Below are positions 28,937 through 38,276 of a stretch of 64,000 nucleotides of DNA, in pieces. A program made the translations under genes and the position numbers. The number at the start of each line of letters is the position of its first letter. The stretch's first letter is position 1. The DNA comes from an uncultured Gammaproteobacteria bacterium (GTDB taxonomy: Bacteria; Pseudomonadota; Gammaproteobacteria; CAMYKB01): the NCBI GenBank assembly GCA_947258875.1, contig CAMYKB010000007.1, forward strand, positions 62,001 through 126,000, written 5' to 3'. The notes under the pieces were generated by a model. The model saw only the letters and a list, made by a program, of their open reading frames with translations, had not been told where the DNA came from and searched no databases.

Positions 28937-30241
28937 TCAACGTTTATCGAGAGACTCGTAGTCGCGTTTCTGATAACCGTTATACAGCTGGCGAGGGCGG
29001 CCGATACGCGCTTCCGGATCCGAAATCATTTCCATCCAGTGTGATAACCAGCCGACTGTGCGAGCAAGAGCGAAGATCACGGTAAACATATTCATTGGGA
29101 TGTTCATGGCACGGAAGATGATGCCGGAATAAAAATCCACGTTCGGATAGAGTTTACGTTCGACGAAATAGTCATCCTCTAATGCAATACGCTCCAGTTT
29201 CATTGCGGTGTCCAGCAATTCTTGGTTGGGGTTGTTTGCGCCCAGTTCTGCCAACAGGTCATGACAGATCTTGCGAATAATCTTGGCGCGCGGATCGTAG
29301 TTTTTATACACACGATGGCCGAAGCCCATCAAGCGGAAGCGATCGTTCTTATCCTTGGCGCGGTCAATGTAGTGCTGCAGGCCTTTGCCGGATGAAATGA
29401 TTTCCTCCAACATATTAATCACCGCTTCATTGGCACCGCCATGCGCGGGTCCCCACAAGGATCCAATGCCTGCTGACAGGGCCGCAAACGGGCTGGCCTC
29501 TGAGCTGCCGGTGAGGCGTACTGTCGAGGTAGAGGCATTTTGCTCATGGTCGGCATGTAGGATCAGGATCAGATCCATTGCGCGTTCATACACCGGGTTG
29601 GATTCATAGTCCTCGGTGGGCGTAGCGAACATCATGCGCAGGAAGTTGGCGGTATAACCCAGCTCGTTGCGCGGATACACGTAGGGCTGACCAATCGAGT
29701 ATTTGTAACTCCAGGCAGCAATCGTCGGCATCTTGGCGATCAGTCGGTGTGCGGCGATTTCGCGAGCCACAGGGTCATGTACATCCATGGTGTCGTGATA
29801 AAACGCAGCAAGTGCACCGACAACAGCAACCATAATGGCCATGGGGTGGGCGTCGTGGCGAAAACCACTGTAGAACCGACGGATGGCCTCATCCAGCATT
29901 GAGTGGTGAGTGATGCTCTGATTGTATTTCTCCAGTTGTTGCGGGGCGGGTAATTCTCCATACAGTAGCAAGTAGCAGACTTCGGGATAGCTGCTTTGTT
30001 CGGCAAGCTGCTCGATGGGGTAGCCGCGATAGCGTAGTTCGCCTTGCTTGCCGTTAATGAAAGTGATCTTACTTTCACAGCTGGCCGTCGACATAAAACC
30101 GGGATCGAAAGTGAAATATCCCAGTTCCTTAAAAAGATTGCGGATGTCGATCGTATCCGGACCGTCGGTTCCCTTGAGTACGGGAAGTTCTATGTGCTTA
30201 CCGGTAGCATTGTCGGTCAAGGTGACGGTATCGTTACCCAT
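28937..30241 (-). CDS. gltA: Citrate synthase (type II, hexameric type)
   Basis: This enzyme forms citrate from oxaloacetate and acetyl-CoA at the entry to the TCA cycle. The 434-residue length and the N-terminal domain ([17 protein letters not shown]) fit the NADH-regulated hexameric enzymes of Gram-negative bacteria. The catalytic region [15 protein letters not shown] and the C-terminal [10 protein letters not shown] are present. It is transcribed alone, convergent with accD. Confidence 0.97.
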   Translation of the reverse strand: MGNDTVTLTDNATGKHIELPVLKGTDGPDTIDIRNLFKELGYFTFDPGFMSTASCESKITFINGKQGELRYRGYPIEQLAEQSSYPEVCYLLLYGELPAPQQLEKYNQSITHHSMLDEAIRRFYSGFRHDAHPMAIMVAVVGALAAFYHDTMDVHDPVAREIAAHRLIAKMPTIAAWSYKYSIGQPYVYPRNELGYTANFLRMMFATPTEDYESNPVYERAMDLILILHADHEQNASTSTVRLTGSSEASPFAALSAGIGSLWGPAHGGANEAVINMLEEIISSGKGLQHYIDRAKDKNDRFRLMGFGHRVYKNYDPRAKIIRKICHDLLAELGANNPNQELLDTAMKLERIALEDDYFVERKLYPNVDFYSGIIFRAMNIPMNMFTVIFALARTVGWLSHWMEMISDPEARIGRPRQLYNGYQKRDYESLDKR

Positions 30242-30356
30242 ATTAAAACCCCTTTACATGATGGTTTTCGATGACTATTTGTACAGGTCCGAATGACCCT
30301 TCAAGTAAATAAAATAGTTTAACATTTGTGCCAAACAAAGCGAGCTGCCTTAATGT

Positions 30357-30917
30357 CTAGGCGACTGTCTCGCTGGCACGGTTTTGATCGGTCTGCTTGA
30401 TGTAATCCAGAATAAAATCAGCTATTTGCCGTGGGTTATTGAGGTCCAGTTGTGGTATAGCCGGTGTTTTGGGTAGTGCCTGGTCGGTGGCCAGGGCAAT
30501 GATACTGGGGTCTTCTGTATACAGCAGTGGCTTGCTGAGTTCCGCTCGATGCAGCTCGATCTTGGGGAAGTGCGCATGCTTGAAGCCTTCCACCAGTACC
30601 AGGTCTAGTTGCTCCAGTGAGAGACTGGTCAGCAGATCAGGTAGCTCTGGTTCATCTTGCTCGATGCGGTTTTCGGTCATTAACGCCCATCGTTTGCGTG
30701 ATGCCAGCAATACCTGTTCAGCACCTGCCTCGCGCAGTTTGTAACTGTCCTTACCGGGTTGGTCGACATCGAAGGTATGATGGGCATGCTTGATCATGGC
30801 GACTCTGAGACCATGTTTGGTCAGCAAGGGAAGTACAGCAGTCAATAGGCTGGTTTTGCCGGTGCCGCTAAAGGCACAAAACCCAATGACCGGCGGATTG
30901 TGATGCAACAGTTCCAC
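30357..30917 (-). CDS. mobB: Molybdopterin-guanine dinucleotide biosynthesis adapter protein
   Basis: MobB is a P-loop GTPase that assists MobA. The Walker A motif is GFCAFSGTGKTSLL. I prefer the GTG start that places this motif about ten residues from the N-terminus and lies 5 bp past the mobA stop; an upstream ATG at 30956, overlapping mobA, is the alternative. Its pairing with mobA shows the cofactor is made in the MGD form used by DMSO-reductase-family enzymes. Confidence 0.9.
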   Translation of the reverse strand: MELLHHNPPVIGFCAFSGTGKTSLLTAVLPLLTKHGLRVAMIKHAHHTFDVDQPGKDSYKLREAGAEQVLLASRKRWALMTENRIEQDEPELPDLLTSLSLEQLDLVLVEGFKHAHFPKIELHRAELSKPLLYTEDPSIIALATDQALPKTPAIPQLDLNNPRQIADFILDYIKQTDQNRASETVA

Positions 30918-30922
30918 TCGGT

Positions 30923-31537
30923 TCAGCCTGGCAACATATCCATGATGGTGTTGCAATCTTCCGGTCGGTTGATATTCATAAATGCTTCACGCTTGTCACT
31001 GAAATCGGCAAATGTAAGATGGTGGCTATTGTACCAGTCATCAAGCTTGCGCTGGCCAGATGTCAGGTATTCATGAAGGCTGGGTAACAACCCACGTGTT
31101 AACAGTGCAAACACCTGTTGCATGCGTTGGCCATCATGAACCACGCTGAGCTCAGCGGACTCCTGCCGTAATGATGAATAGAGCCGTTTCACCAGATCAT
31201 CAGGTATCAACGGACTGTCACAGGGGACTACCATCAAGTAAGGAGTCTTAATTTCCGCGAGCACACTTGCGATGCCAGCCAGCGGTCCCTGGTAATCTGA
31301 GATCTTGTCCGGGACGACCGGCATATCGTAGTGACTGTAGCTCGGGAGGTTGCGGTTGGCGTTGATCGTCACGCTGTTGACCTGCGGGGTCAATGCGTCC
31401 AGTACATATTCAATCATCGGCCTGCCTTTGAGTTGCAACAGTCCCTTGTCCTGGCCAGCCATGCGTTCGGCCTTGCCGCCTGTCAGTATGACACCGGTGA
31501 TTTCGTCGATCGGATAGGTAATAACTTGTAATTCCAT
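30923..31537 (-). CDS. mobA: Molybdenum cofactor guanylyltransferase
   Basis: MobA attaches GMP to molybdopterin to make MGD. The 204-residue protein opens with the nucleotide-binding GVILTGGKAERMAGQDKGLL and has the later VPCDSPLIPDDLV motif, where the aspartate binds metal. It is the first gene of a two-gene unit with mobB. Confidence 0.94.
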   Translation of the reverse strand: MELQVITYPIDEITGVILTGGKAERMAGQDKGLLQLKGRPMIEYVLDALTPQVNSVTINANRNLPSYSHYDMPVVPDKISDYQGPLAGIASVLAEIKTPYLMVVPCDSPLIPDDLVKRLYSSLRQESAELSVVHDGQRMQQVFALLTRGLLPSLHEYLTSGQRKLDDWYNSHHLTFADFSDKREAFMNINRPEDCNTIMDMLPG

Positions 31538-31630
31538 AACTTATTTGTCGTTTTTATGAATTAGTGACTTCTCCCGATCATGACTATAATCTGCTTAACG
31601 TGTGAAGGCCAGAACAGATATGGAGTTATC

Positions 31631-31948
31631 ATGACACCCGACATTGACGACCAAAAGCGCACCGAGATTGAAGCAGCAGTCTATCGTCGTCTGAGAGATC
31701 ACCTGCGTGCAAAGACGGAGGTGCAAAATATCGAGCTGATGAATCTCGCAGATTTTTGCCGTAATTGTCTATCGAAATGGTACCTGGCTGCTGCCGAAGA
31801 GCGCGGCGCGAGTATCGATTACGATACTGCGCGCGAGACCGTCTATGGCATGCCATATTCCGAATGGAAGGAGAAATATCAAAAGGAGGCGAGCCCTGAG
31901 CAACTTAAGGTCTTCGCTGACAAACAGCAAAATGGCGAGGGTTCCTGA
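31631..31948 (+). CDS. DUF1244 family protein
   Basis: The 105-residue protein matches the small DUF1244 family: an N-terminal basic helix (RRLRDHLRAKTEVQNIELM) followed by the invariant-looking NLADFCRNCLSKWYLAAAEE and a late YGMPYSEWKEKYQ. The function is unknown; the paired cysteines suggest metal or redox chemistry, which is only inference. The chosen ATG follows TATGGAGTT; an upstream in-frame ATG would add 17 unrelated residues. Confidence 0.85.
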   Translation: MTPDIDDQKRTEIEAAVYRRLRDHLRAKTEVQNIELMNLADFCRNCLSKWYLAAAEERGASIDYDTARETVYGMPYSEWKEKYQKEASPEQLKVFADKQQNGEGS

Positions 31949-32003
31949 GCAGCCGATGTTGCTCTGCTATCTTGTAATGCTGTAAACAGGCAAACCCCCT
32001 TCT

Positions 32004-32756
32004 ATGGATGATCAACAATTATTGCGTTACAACCGTCAGATCATGTTGCCTGACATTGGCATCGAAGGGCAGCAACGCCTACTGGATGCGCGGGTGTTGG
32101 TGATTGGTATGGGTGGCCTGGGTTCGCCACTGTCGATGTATCTTGCAGCCAGCGGGGTTGGCGAGCTGGTGATCGTGGACCATGACCAGGTTGAGTTGTC
32201 CAACCTGCAAAGACAGATCGTCCATAATAGCGCCAGTCTCAATATGGATAAAGTGGTGTCGGCAGGTAACACACTACGGGCATTAAATCCTGAAATCACC
32301 GTTACACAGATCAATCACAGCCTGTCTGGAGATGAGTTGCTGAACGAGGTCGGCCAGGTCGCTGCGGTGGTTGATGCCACGGACAATTTTGCGGCGCGTT
32401 TTGAGATTAACCGGGCCTGTTTACGACAAAGCACGCCGCTGATCTCGGGTGCGGTTATTCGCATGGAAGGGCAGGTCTCGGTATTCCGTTTTGATCGGCC
32501 TGATAGCCCCTGTTATCACTGCCTGTATGGGGATGTTGAGGAACCACCGGAAACCTGTGCCACCAACGGTGTGCTTGGTTCGGTTGCCGGCATCATCGGT
32601 TGTATCCAGGCCACAGAAACCGTCAAGGTGTTGTTGAATATTGGTGAAACACTGGCGGGCCGTTTGTTGCTGCTTGACGCCCTCAATATGGAATGGCGTA
32701 GCATCAGGCTTGCGAAAGACCCTCACTGTCCGATTTGTGCTGCAATGTCTTCATAA
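32004..32756 (+). CDS. moeB: Molybdopterin-synthase adenylyltransferase
   Basis: MoeB adenylates the C-terminal glycine of MoaD so it can be thiocarboxylated; close relatives (ThiF) act on ThiS. The 250-residue E1-like protein has GMGGLGSP near residues 37-44, the DATDNFAAR motif, and two CxxC zinc motifs (CYHC region and CPIC near the end). With mobA and mobB upstream, the Moco role is favoured over thiamine synthesis, but both are possible. Confidence 0.9.
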   Translation: MDDQQLLRYNRQIMLPDIGIEGQQRLLDARVLVIGMGGLGSPLSMYLAASGVGELVIVDHDQVELSNLQRQIVHNSASLNMDKVVSAGNTLRALNPEITVTQINHSLSGDELLNEVGQVAAVVDATDNFAARFEINRACLRQSTPLISGAVIRMEGQVSVFRFDRPDSPCYHCLYGDVEEPPETCATNGVLGSVAGIIGCIQATETVKVLLNIGETLAGRLLLLDALNMEWRSIRLAKDPHCPICAAMSS

Positions 32757-32849
32757 GCTACCTATTCAGCATGCGTTCAGCTTGCCCCGCCTAGAATACA
32801 AGCATGAGATCTATCCGTTCCCGGTCTCTGGATAATACGGAGGTGTAAC

Positions 32850-33257
32850 ATGCACAAAATTTTAGTAAATTCAGCAATACCGTTCATAGCGGCACTGATA
32901 CTTACGCTGGGTATGCCAACACTGGCCTTGGCTAGTGACGATTCCCGCTCCAGAGGCGCGGACCGCGGTGATTATCGTGAGCACCGTGACCGGGGTGAAC
33001 ACCGTAACCATCGTGATTACCGGCGCGATCGCGATCACAGACGCCATGATCGCCATCGTCATAATAGGTATAATGATCATTATGCCGGCTATGACAATTA
33101 TCGCTACCGTAGTCGCCATCACCGGCACCGTCACCGTCATAACTCGCATTGCTATAGTCGCTATGGCTATCCGTATTACGGTCACGGCTATTATCGCAAC
33201 CGGCATGCACCAAGACATCTCGATGGTTTGAGTTTCTCGATACACTATAGAGACTAG
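32850..33257 (+). CDS. Small secreted His/Arg/Tyr-rich protein
   Basis: The 135-residue product has a clear signal peptide (hydrophobic 9-28, cleavage near LALAS). The mature part is almost entirely Arg, His, Asp, Tyr and Gly, beginning with Asp-Arg/His blocks (RRDRDHRRHDRHRHNRY) and ending in a YGYPYYGHGYYRNRH tract. I do not recognise a family beyond low-complexity exported proteins. Metal or polyanion binding is an inference from composition. A strong GGAGGTG ribosome-binding site supports expression, and a terminator follows. Confidence 0.7.
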   Translation: MHKILVNSAIPFIAALILTLGMPTLALASDDSRSRGADRGDYREHRDRGEHRNHRDYRRDRDHRRHDRHRHNRYNDHYAGYDNYRYRSRHHRHRHRHNSHCYSRYGYPYYGHGYYRNRHAPRHLDGLSFSIHYRD

Positions 33258-33297
33258 ACCAGAAGAGCCATCAACAGGCCTTCGAATTTGGTTCTTC

Positions 33298-33323
33298 GGC
33301 GCCCAAAGGGGCGCCATTTTTTT
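33298..33323 (+). terminator. Rho-independent terminator after the His-rich gene
   Basis: GGCGCCC pairs with GGGCGCC around a four-base loop, followed by seven T residues. Confidence 0.88.
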
Positions 33324-33608
33324 GTAACGGCGTTGCGCGTTCTGCAAATAGCGGCTGTCTGTTTGTGCTGGGTATCGCGTTTGCGGATTGTTACTTTTTG
33401 CCGTTAGGTGTGATTAATTCGCAGATCAGGAATCAGCCGGTACGTTACACTGGCTCCAGCCCTGTATGAGGTCTTTGGGTATTCGATATTAGTCCGTTGG
33501 TACCTCATATAGGACCCTTTATCTGTGCTAGGCGACAGCTTGTGCTGAAACAATGATAATCAGGGGTTGATAGTGAATGCGGTTATGAGCTGTATGGATG
33601 CAGCGATA

Positions 33609-33629
33609 ATTTATTCTTATTAGAATAAT
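33609..33629. promoter_or_regulatory. AT-rich palindrome upstream of the diguanylate cyclase
   Basis: TTATTC and GAATAA form an inverted repeat with a TTATTA centre in an AT-rich tract about 40 bp ahead of the GTG start. It could be an operator or part of the promoter. The rest of the 408-bp gap between 33258 and 33665, past the terminator, shows nothing I can name. Confidence 0.35.
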
Positions 33630-33665
33630 AACAATTAATTATAAAGAGTAACCTTAAGGAGAACT

Positions 33666-35621
33666 GTGGCTAGTCGGCAGCGAAGGTGTCGTGCTGAGCA
33701 ATATCCGCGAAACACCCTGGTGCAAGCGCCTGGGTGCGCACGCGTTGCTGCCCACGTGATAACAGATTGCCGCTTTATTCCCTGGCAGATGATATTGCTG
33801 GCATTGCTGTTGGTTTGGGTTGCTTCACCCATCGCGCATGCATCTGCAGACCCGGTACGTCTAACGGATCAAAATAAGCAATACCCACTGGGCAAAAAAC
33901 TCTCTTATCTTGAAGATCCGCAAGGCAACCTGGCTCTGTCCGATGTGTCTGCGGCATCGTATCGCGATCGATTCACCGCGAGTACACAGGATGTTCCAGG
34001 CTTTGGCTTTTCCCGGTCGGCGTACTGGTTTCGTGTCGATATTGAAAATGCTGAGGCGCTTAATAAAAGCTGGTTACTTGAGATCAGTTATCCGCTACTG
34101 GATGAAATCGATGTCTATTTCGTGTCCCCCGATGGTGACGTTAAGCACTATCGTGCAGGTGACCTGCTGCCATTTAATACACGCCCTGTAAAGCACCGTA
34201 ACTTTGTGTTCGATCTGGAGCTTGCACGGGATGAAACAGTCACCACCTACGTCCGGGTCAAGAGTCTGAGTTCCTTGCAGGTGCCGTTGACGTTGTGGGA
34301 AAGCGTTACCCTCTACAAGACGGGACATTCTGCCAGCTATGCCTTTGGTTTTTACTATGGACTGATAATGGCATTGATGCTGTATAACCTGTTGCTGTAT
34401 TTTTCCATACGCGAGGTCAATTACCTGTATTACAGTGTCTCGTTGGGAGCTTTTGCAATGCTCCTGATGTGCCTGAATGGCCTGGCGTTTGAATTGCTTT
34501 GGCCTGACTTGCCACAATGGGGAAATCGCGCCACACCGTTCTTCATTGGTGTCTCAATGTTGTTCACAACCGAATTTAGCCGCAGCTTTCTGCAGCTGAA
34601 GGATTCGTTGCCGGCATGGGATCTGGTATTCAAAGTATTTCTTGCCTGGTTCTATTTCGTGTTGTTAGGGGCATTGTTTCTTGATTACCATATTGTTATC
34701 AAAGCGGGTGCTATTGGTTCGTTTGTGGTGTCGATCTGTATGTTGGCTGCCGGCTATGTGCGCTGGCGACAACGTTTCCGCCCGGCATTCTATTTTATGC
34801 TGGCATGGACCGTCTTGCTGTTGGGCATAATCGTATACGTGTTAAAAACATTTGATATTCTGCCCAAGACGCTGATCACGGAATATGGTATGCAAATAGG
34901 CTCTGCGCTCGAGGTGATCTTATTGTCATTTGCGCTGGCTTACAGGATGAAGGTGCTGGAAGAGGAGAATGAGCGTATTCAGCATGAATCGACGGTGCAG
35001 CTGGAAGACAAGGTGCATGAGCGGACCCGGGAATTGAATCTTGCGCTCGAGGATCTCTCGGCTGCGCATGACAAGCTGCGTGATCTGAGCAAGACAGACG
35101 GTCTGACCGGCGTCAAGAATCGCAAGTTTTTTGACACGCAATTTGATATCGAATGGAAGCGTGCCTACCGCGGTCAATACCCGCTGGGTATGCTGTTGAT
35201 TGATATCGATTACTTCAAGAAGGTAAATGACACTATAGGTCATCTCGGTGGCGATGAAACCCTTAAGCAGGTTGCGCGCACCATCGCCGAAAATATGGAA
35301 CGCCCCGGAGATGAGGTGGCTCGTTATGGTGGTGAAGAGTTTGCGATTATCCTGCCTTCCACGGGTATTGTCGGTGCTGAATATTTGGCCGAAAAGATAC
35401 GCAAGGATATTGAATCACTGCGAATAATTATCGATGGCGAGGAGGTGCGCGTGACGGTAAGTATAGGTGTGACAGCGCTTACTCCCGATCAAATCGGCAA
35501 CAATCATATCCTTATTACAAAGGCAGATCGCGCCTTATACCGGGCGAAGCACGATGGGCGTAATCAGGTTAAGGTGTCAGATAATGGTACTCTACGTTCA
35601 CTCCAGATTGTCGAAACCTGA
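33666..35621 (+). CDS. Membrane diguanylate cyclase with 7TMR-DISM sensor
   Basis: The 651-residue protein has a signal/anchor segment, a periplasmic 7TMR-DISM extracellular domain (about 70-210), seven transmembrane segments (about 220-430), a coiled coil with KVHERTRELNLALEDL, and a GGDEF domain. The active site is intact as GGEEF (555-559), and a product-inhibition I-site RPGD (546-549) lies exactly five residues before it. It should therefore make c-di-GMP in response to an external cue. The GTG start has AAGGAG at good spacing. It could supply the signal read by the FimX-like protein, which is only inference. Confidence 0.92.
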   Translation: MASRQRRCRAEQYPRNTLVQAPGCARVAAHVITDCRFIPWQMILLALLLVWVASPIAHASADPVRLTDQNKQYPLGKKLSYLEDPQGNLALSDVSAASYRDRFTASTQDVPGFGFSRSAYWFRVDIENAEALNKSWLLEISYPLLDEIDVYFVSPDGDVKHYRAGDLLPFNTRPVKHRNFVFDLELARDETVTTYVRVKSLSSLQVPLTLWESVTLYKTGHSASYAFGFYYGLIMALMLYNLLLYFSIREVNYLYYSVSLGAFAMLLMCLNGLAFELLWPDLPQWGNRATPFFIGVSMLFTTEFSRSFLQLKDSLPAWDLVFKVFLAWFYFVLLGALFLDYHIVIKAGAIGSFVVSICMLAAGYVRWRQRFRPAFYFMLAWTVLLLGIIVYVLKTFDILPKTLITEYGMQIGSALEVILLSFALAYRMKVLEEENERIQHESTVQLEDKVHERTRELNLALEDLSAAHDKLRDLSKTDGLTGVKNRKFFDTQFDIEWKRAYRGQYPLGMLLIDIDYFKKVNDTIGHLGGDETLKQVARTIAENMERPGDEVARYGGEEFAIILPSTGIVGAEYLAEKIRKDIESLRIIIDGEEVRVTVSIGVTALTPDQIGNNHILITKADRALYRAKHDGRNQVKVSDNGTLRSLQIVET

Positions 35622-35675
35622 TCCTGTAAGGTGATGCTAACTCCAGGTACAGCACTGTAGCTATAATTCTGCCTC

Positions 35676-37064
35676 ATGTTGAACTCAAACAAAATACTGA
35701 ATTACTTCAAGCGCATTATCTGGGATATCGATGTTGCCACATTGCCGTGGTGGCAGGGCTGGCCATTGCGGTTATCACGGCTGGTATATGTGATTATCAA
35801 GGACTTAACTGACCGGCAGATCACGTTACGCGCCATGAGTTTGGTATTTACTACGTTATTGTCCATGGTGCCGCTGCTTGCGGTGAGTTTTTCGGTATTG
35901 AAAGCCTTTGGTGTACATGACAAGGCTGAGCCCATGGTGCTCAATTTACTGGCCCACCTCGGCGAGCAGGGTGTGGAACTTACAGGCCGCATTATTGGTT
36001 TCGTCGATAACATCGATGCCAGGGTGTTGGGGTTGCTGGGTGTAGCATTATTAATCTATACCGCTGTGTCGCTGGTCTATAAGGTTGAACGTTCTTTCAA
36101 TTACACCTGGCATGTCGAACAATCGCGTTCCTTTGCACGCCGATTCAGTAGCTATTTGACAGTTATTATGATTGGTCCGCTAATGGTATTCGCGGCGCTT
36201 GGGCTGATAGCAACGCTTAAAAGCACAACTGTGGTGCAGGGGCTGGTGGCCATTGAACCCTTTGGTAGTCTGTATAGCCTGTTGGGAACTTTAGCGCCTT
36301 ATGTACTGATCATTGCGGCATTTAGTTTTATGTACGCCTTTATTCCTAATACGCGGGTCACTTTCAGTGCGGCTGTATCTGGTGGAATTGTGGCCGGTTT
36401 ATTGTGGAATTTCAGTGGTTGGGCTTTTGCGACATTTGTCGTGTCATCATCCAACTATCAGGCGATTTATTCCAGTTTCGCAATACTGCTGATTTTTATG
36501 ATCTGGCTTTATGTAAGCTGGTCGATCCTGCTGATCGGCGCGAGCATCGCTTTTTATCAGCAAAATCCCGAATACCTGGTAGCGGGACGATATCCGTCGG
36601 TGCTGAGTAACCGCATGCGCGAAAGGCTCTCGCTGTTGGTGCTAGCGCTGGTGGGCCGTAATTTTTATCAACGCCTGACACCATGGACATTGGAGGGTCT
36701 GGCAAGGGCACTCAATGCGCCGATACAGGCTGTTGAGAAGGTGGTTATGTTGCTGGAGCAGGGGCAACTCCTCACGCGTAATGACGACGAACCAGCCGCC
36801 TATATACCTGCAAGACCTTTCGAGACAACAGGGGTGCACGACGCATTGTTGATCATCCGTGCCCACAATGAACCATCTTATGGCTCCAGGCTGGATATGA
36901 CTGCGGTGCTTGCGGTTGAGCCAGTGCTGTCGCAGATCGATGCGGCGGTGAGCAGTGCGCTTGAGGGCATGATGCTAAAGGACCTTGTAGCGCCGCCCGG
37001 GGTGGAGTCAAGTATTGCCCCTCTGGAGCCTGCTCAGCGGCCACCTGTTGTACGTAAATGCTAA
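35676..37064 (+). CDS. YihY/UPF0761 family membrane protein
   Basis: The 462-residue protein has six transmembrane segments in its first 300 residues with the YihY motifs SLVFTTLLSMVPLLAV and FIPNTRVTFSAAVSGG. The soluble C-terminal extension, about 150 residues, is longer than in E. coli YihY and begins with a winged-helix-like segment (EGLARALNAPIQAVEKVVMLLEQ). Older annotations as RNase BN are considered wrong; the function is not settled. The final residues are low complexity. Confidence 0.85.
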   Translation: MLNSNKILNYFKRIIWDIDVATLPWWQGWPLRLSRLVYVIIKDLTDRQITLRAMSLVFTTLLSMVPLLAVSFSVLKAFGVHDKAEPMVLNLLAHLGEQGVELTGRIIGFVDNIDARVLGLLGVALLIYTAVSLVYKVERSFNYTWHVEQSRSFARRFSSYLTVIMIGPLMVFAALGLIATLKSTTVVQGLVAIEPFGSLYSLLGTLAPYVLIIAAFSFMYAFIPNTRVTFSAAVSGGIVAGLLWNFSGWAFATFVVSSSNYQAIYSSFAILLIFMIWLYVSWSILLIGASIAFYQQNPEYLVAGRYPSVLSNRMRERLSLLVLALVGRNFYQRLTPWTLEGLARALNAPIQAVEKVVMLLEQGQLLTRNDDEPAAYIPARPFETTGVHDALLIIRAHNEPSYGSRLDMTAVLAVEPVLSQIDAAVSSALEGMMLKDLVAPPGVESSIAPLEPAQRPPVVRKC

Positions 37065-37085
37065 GTTGCCGCTGCGCTGTACTGG

Positions 37086-37562
37086 TTAATGAGCTTCCTG
37101 TTGTGGCAGTGTGTCGGTCATAGTGTTACTGCCTAACGCAGCGCTGCCGCGATGAGTGTTTAACAACTTCCCAGTTCCATCGACATAGCAGCTGAAGCTA
37201 TAGCGTTGTTCCTGTCCATCTGCGCCCATTTCGCCGACTAGCAATGCCTCGACGAGATAGCCATTTTGGGTCTTGTTGGCCTTGCCGCGCTTGATGACGC
37301 GTGCGGTGGAGGGCTGGGTGGATTCCGTCAGTGCTGAACGCCGGCAGGTATCAATGGCTGCCCATTGTTCGGGGTGGAAAGTACGGTCAAACCAGTCATT
37401 GGCCGTGTCATTTTCCTGCTTCAGGATAAACAGGCCTATAGCGGCGAAAATCAGGACTGGCAGCAGTCGCGTGAGGCTGCGGCGCGTCTTGCGATATGTG
37501 ACGTCCGTCTCATTTTGGGGTTTTTTGGGAAATCTTGCCTTCATAATGTTTATTTTGATCAA
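37086..37562 (-). CDS. Hypothetical single-pass membrane protein
   Basis: The 158-residue product has one membrane segment (LTRLLPVLIFAAIGLFIL, about 32-49) after a basic N-terminus, and a soluble domain with one cysteine pair. I do not recognise a family. An in-frame ATG six codons in (MKARFPKK) is an alternative start. It converges with the yihY-like gene. Confidence 0.6.
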   Translation of the reverse strand: MIKINIMKARFPKKPQNETDVTYRKTRRSLTRLLPVLIFAAIGLFILKQENDTANDWFDRTFHPEQWAAIDTCRRSALTESTQPSTARVIKRGKANKTQNGYLVEALLVGEMGADGQEQRYSFSCYVDGTGKLLNTHRGSAALGSNTMTDTLPQQEAH

Positions 37563-37705
37563 AATTAATGTCGATTTCTACGTATTTCTACGTACGCGAT
37601 TTTTTTTCATACCTCGTAAGATGTGTCTGAGAACCTGAAACGGGCCTACGATTCGGGTTTTTGCTATTGGTATTTTGTTATTGGTTATGTAAAGGGGTAC
37701 TACTC

Positions 37706-37909
37706 ATGGCATCAGGAACTGTAAAGTGGTTTGACGAATCCAAAGGTTATGGCTTTATTGTAAGCGAAGACGTAGGAGAAGATATTTTCGTGCATCATAC
37801 TGGCATTCTTGGTGAAGGTTTCAAGACCCTCAAGGAAGGTCAGGCAGTGCATTTCGAAGAAACACGTGGCCCTAAGGGACTCTCGGCGACTAACGTTAGC
37901 CCGGAGTAG
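37706..37909 (+). CDS. Cold-shock domain protein (CspA family)
   Basis: The 67-residue protein is one cold-shock domain with RNP1 KGYGFI and RNP2 DIFVHH, which bind single-stranded nucleic acids. The start MASGTVKWF is canonical and has AAGGGG upstream; an in-frame ATG 45 bp earlier is unlikely. A 140-bp leader and a terminator bound the transcript. Which paralogue this is (cold-induced or constitutive) cannot be told. Confidence 0.95.
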   Translation: MASGTVKWFDESKGYGFIVSEDVGEDIFVHHTGILGEGFKTLKEGQAVHFEETRGPKGLSATNVSPE

Positions 37910-37961
37910 CAAACATACTAAATTAATGGGCAATCCTGTCGAGAAGTTCGGTGGTTGTTCT

Positions 37962-37985
37962 AAACCCGCTGAGGCGGGTTTTTTT
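37962..37985 (+). terminator. Rho-independent terminator after the cold-shock gene
   Basis: AAACCCGC pairs with GCGGGTTT around TGAG, followed by a T run. Confidence 0.9.
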
Positions 37986-38022
37986 GTGTGCCTGTGCTGT
38001 TAATGCTCGATGTCGTAGCGTT

Positions 38023-38063
38023 GGTATCACGATAACTGGGCTTGCAGTCGTTATCGTGATACC
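38023..38063. other. Perfect 14-bp inverted repeat in the csp-ompA-like gap
   Basis: GGTATCACGATAAC pairs perfectly with GTTATCGTGATACC around a 13-base loop. No T tract follows, and it is distinct from the csp terminator upstream. It may be an operator, a hairpin of an unrecognised RNA, or an insertion remnant. The rest of the 37986-38276 gap holds no gene I can support. Confidence 0.55.
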
Positions 38064-38276
38064 TGATCCCCCAGCTAATCTCAGTTTTACCTGCTTTGGC
38101 GGCGATACTGTGCCGCCCGCAAGAGAACGGTAATCGTGCCGGAAATGTTGGATTTCATTAATCTTTACAATTCATTTCCCGGCTCAAGCTGTCTTTTTCG
38201 GTGTCATTTGAATATGCTGAACACCCTTAAATACCATCTATAGAGTGCGGTTCTCTGAGTATCGCGCTGAGCTGAC

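Noticed and set aside
32871-33347. 158-codon minus-strand frame opposite the His/Arg-rich gene
   Set aside because: Ile/Val/Met/Thr-rich sequence arises from reading the GAT/CGT/CAC repeats in antisense. The plus-strand gene has the signal peptide, strong ribosome-binding site and terminator.
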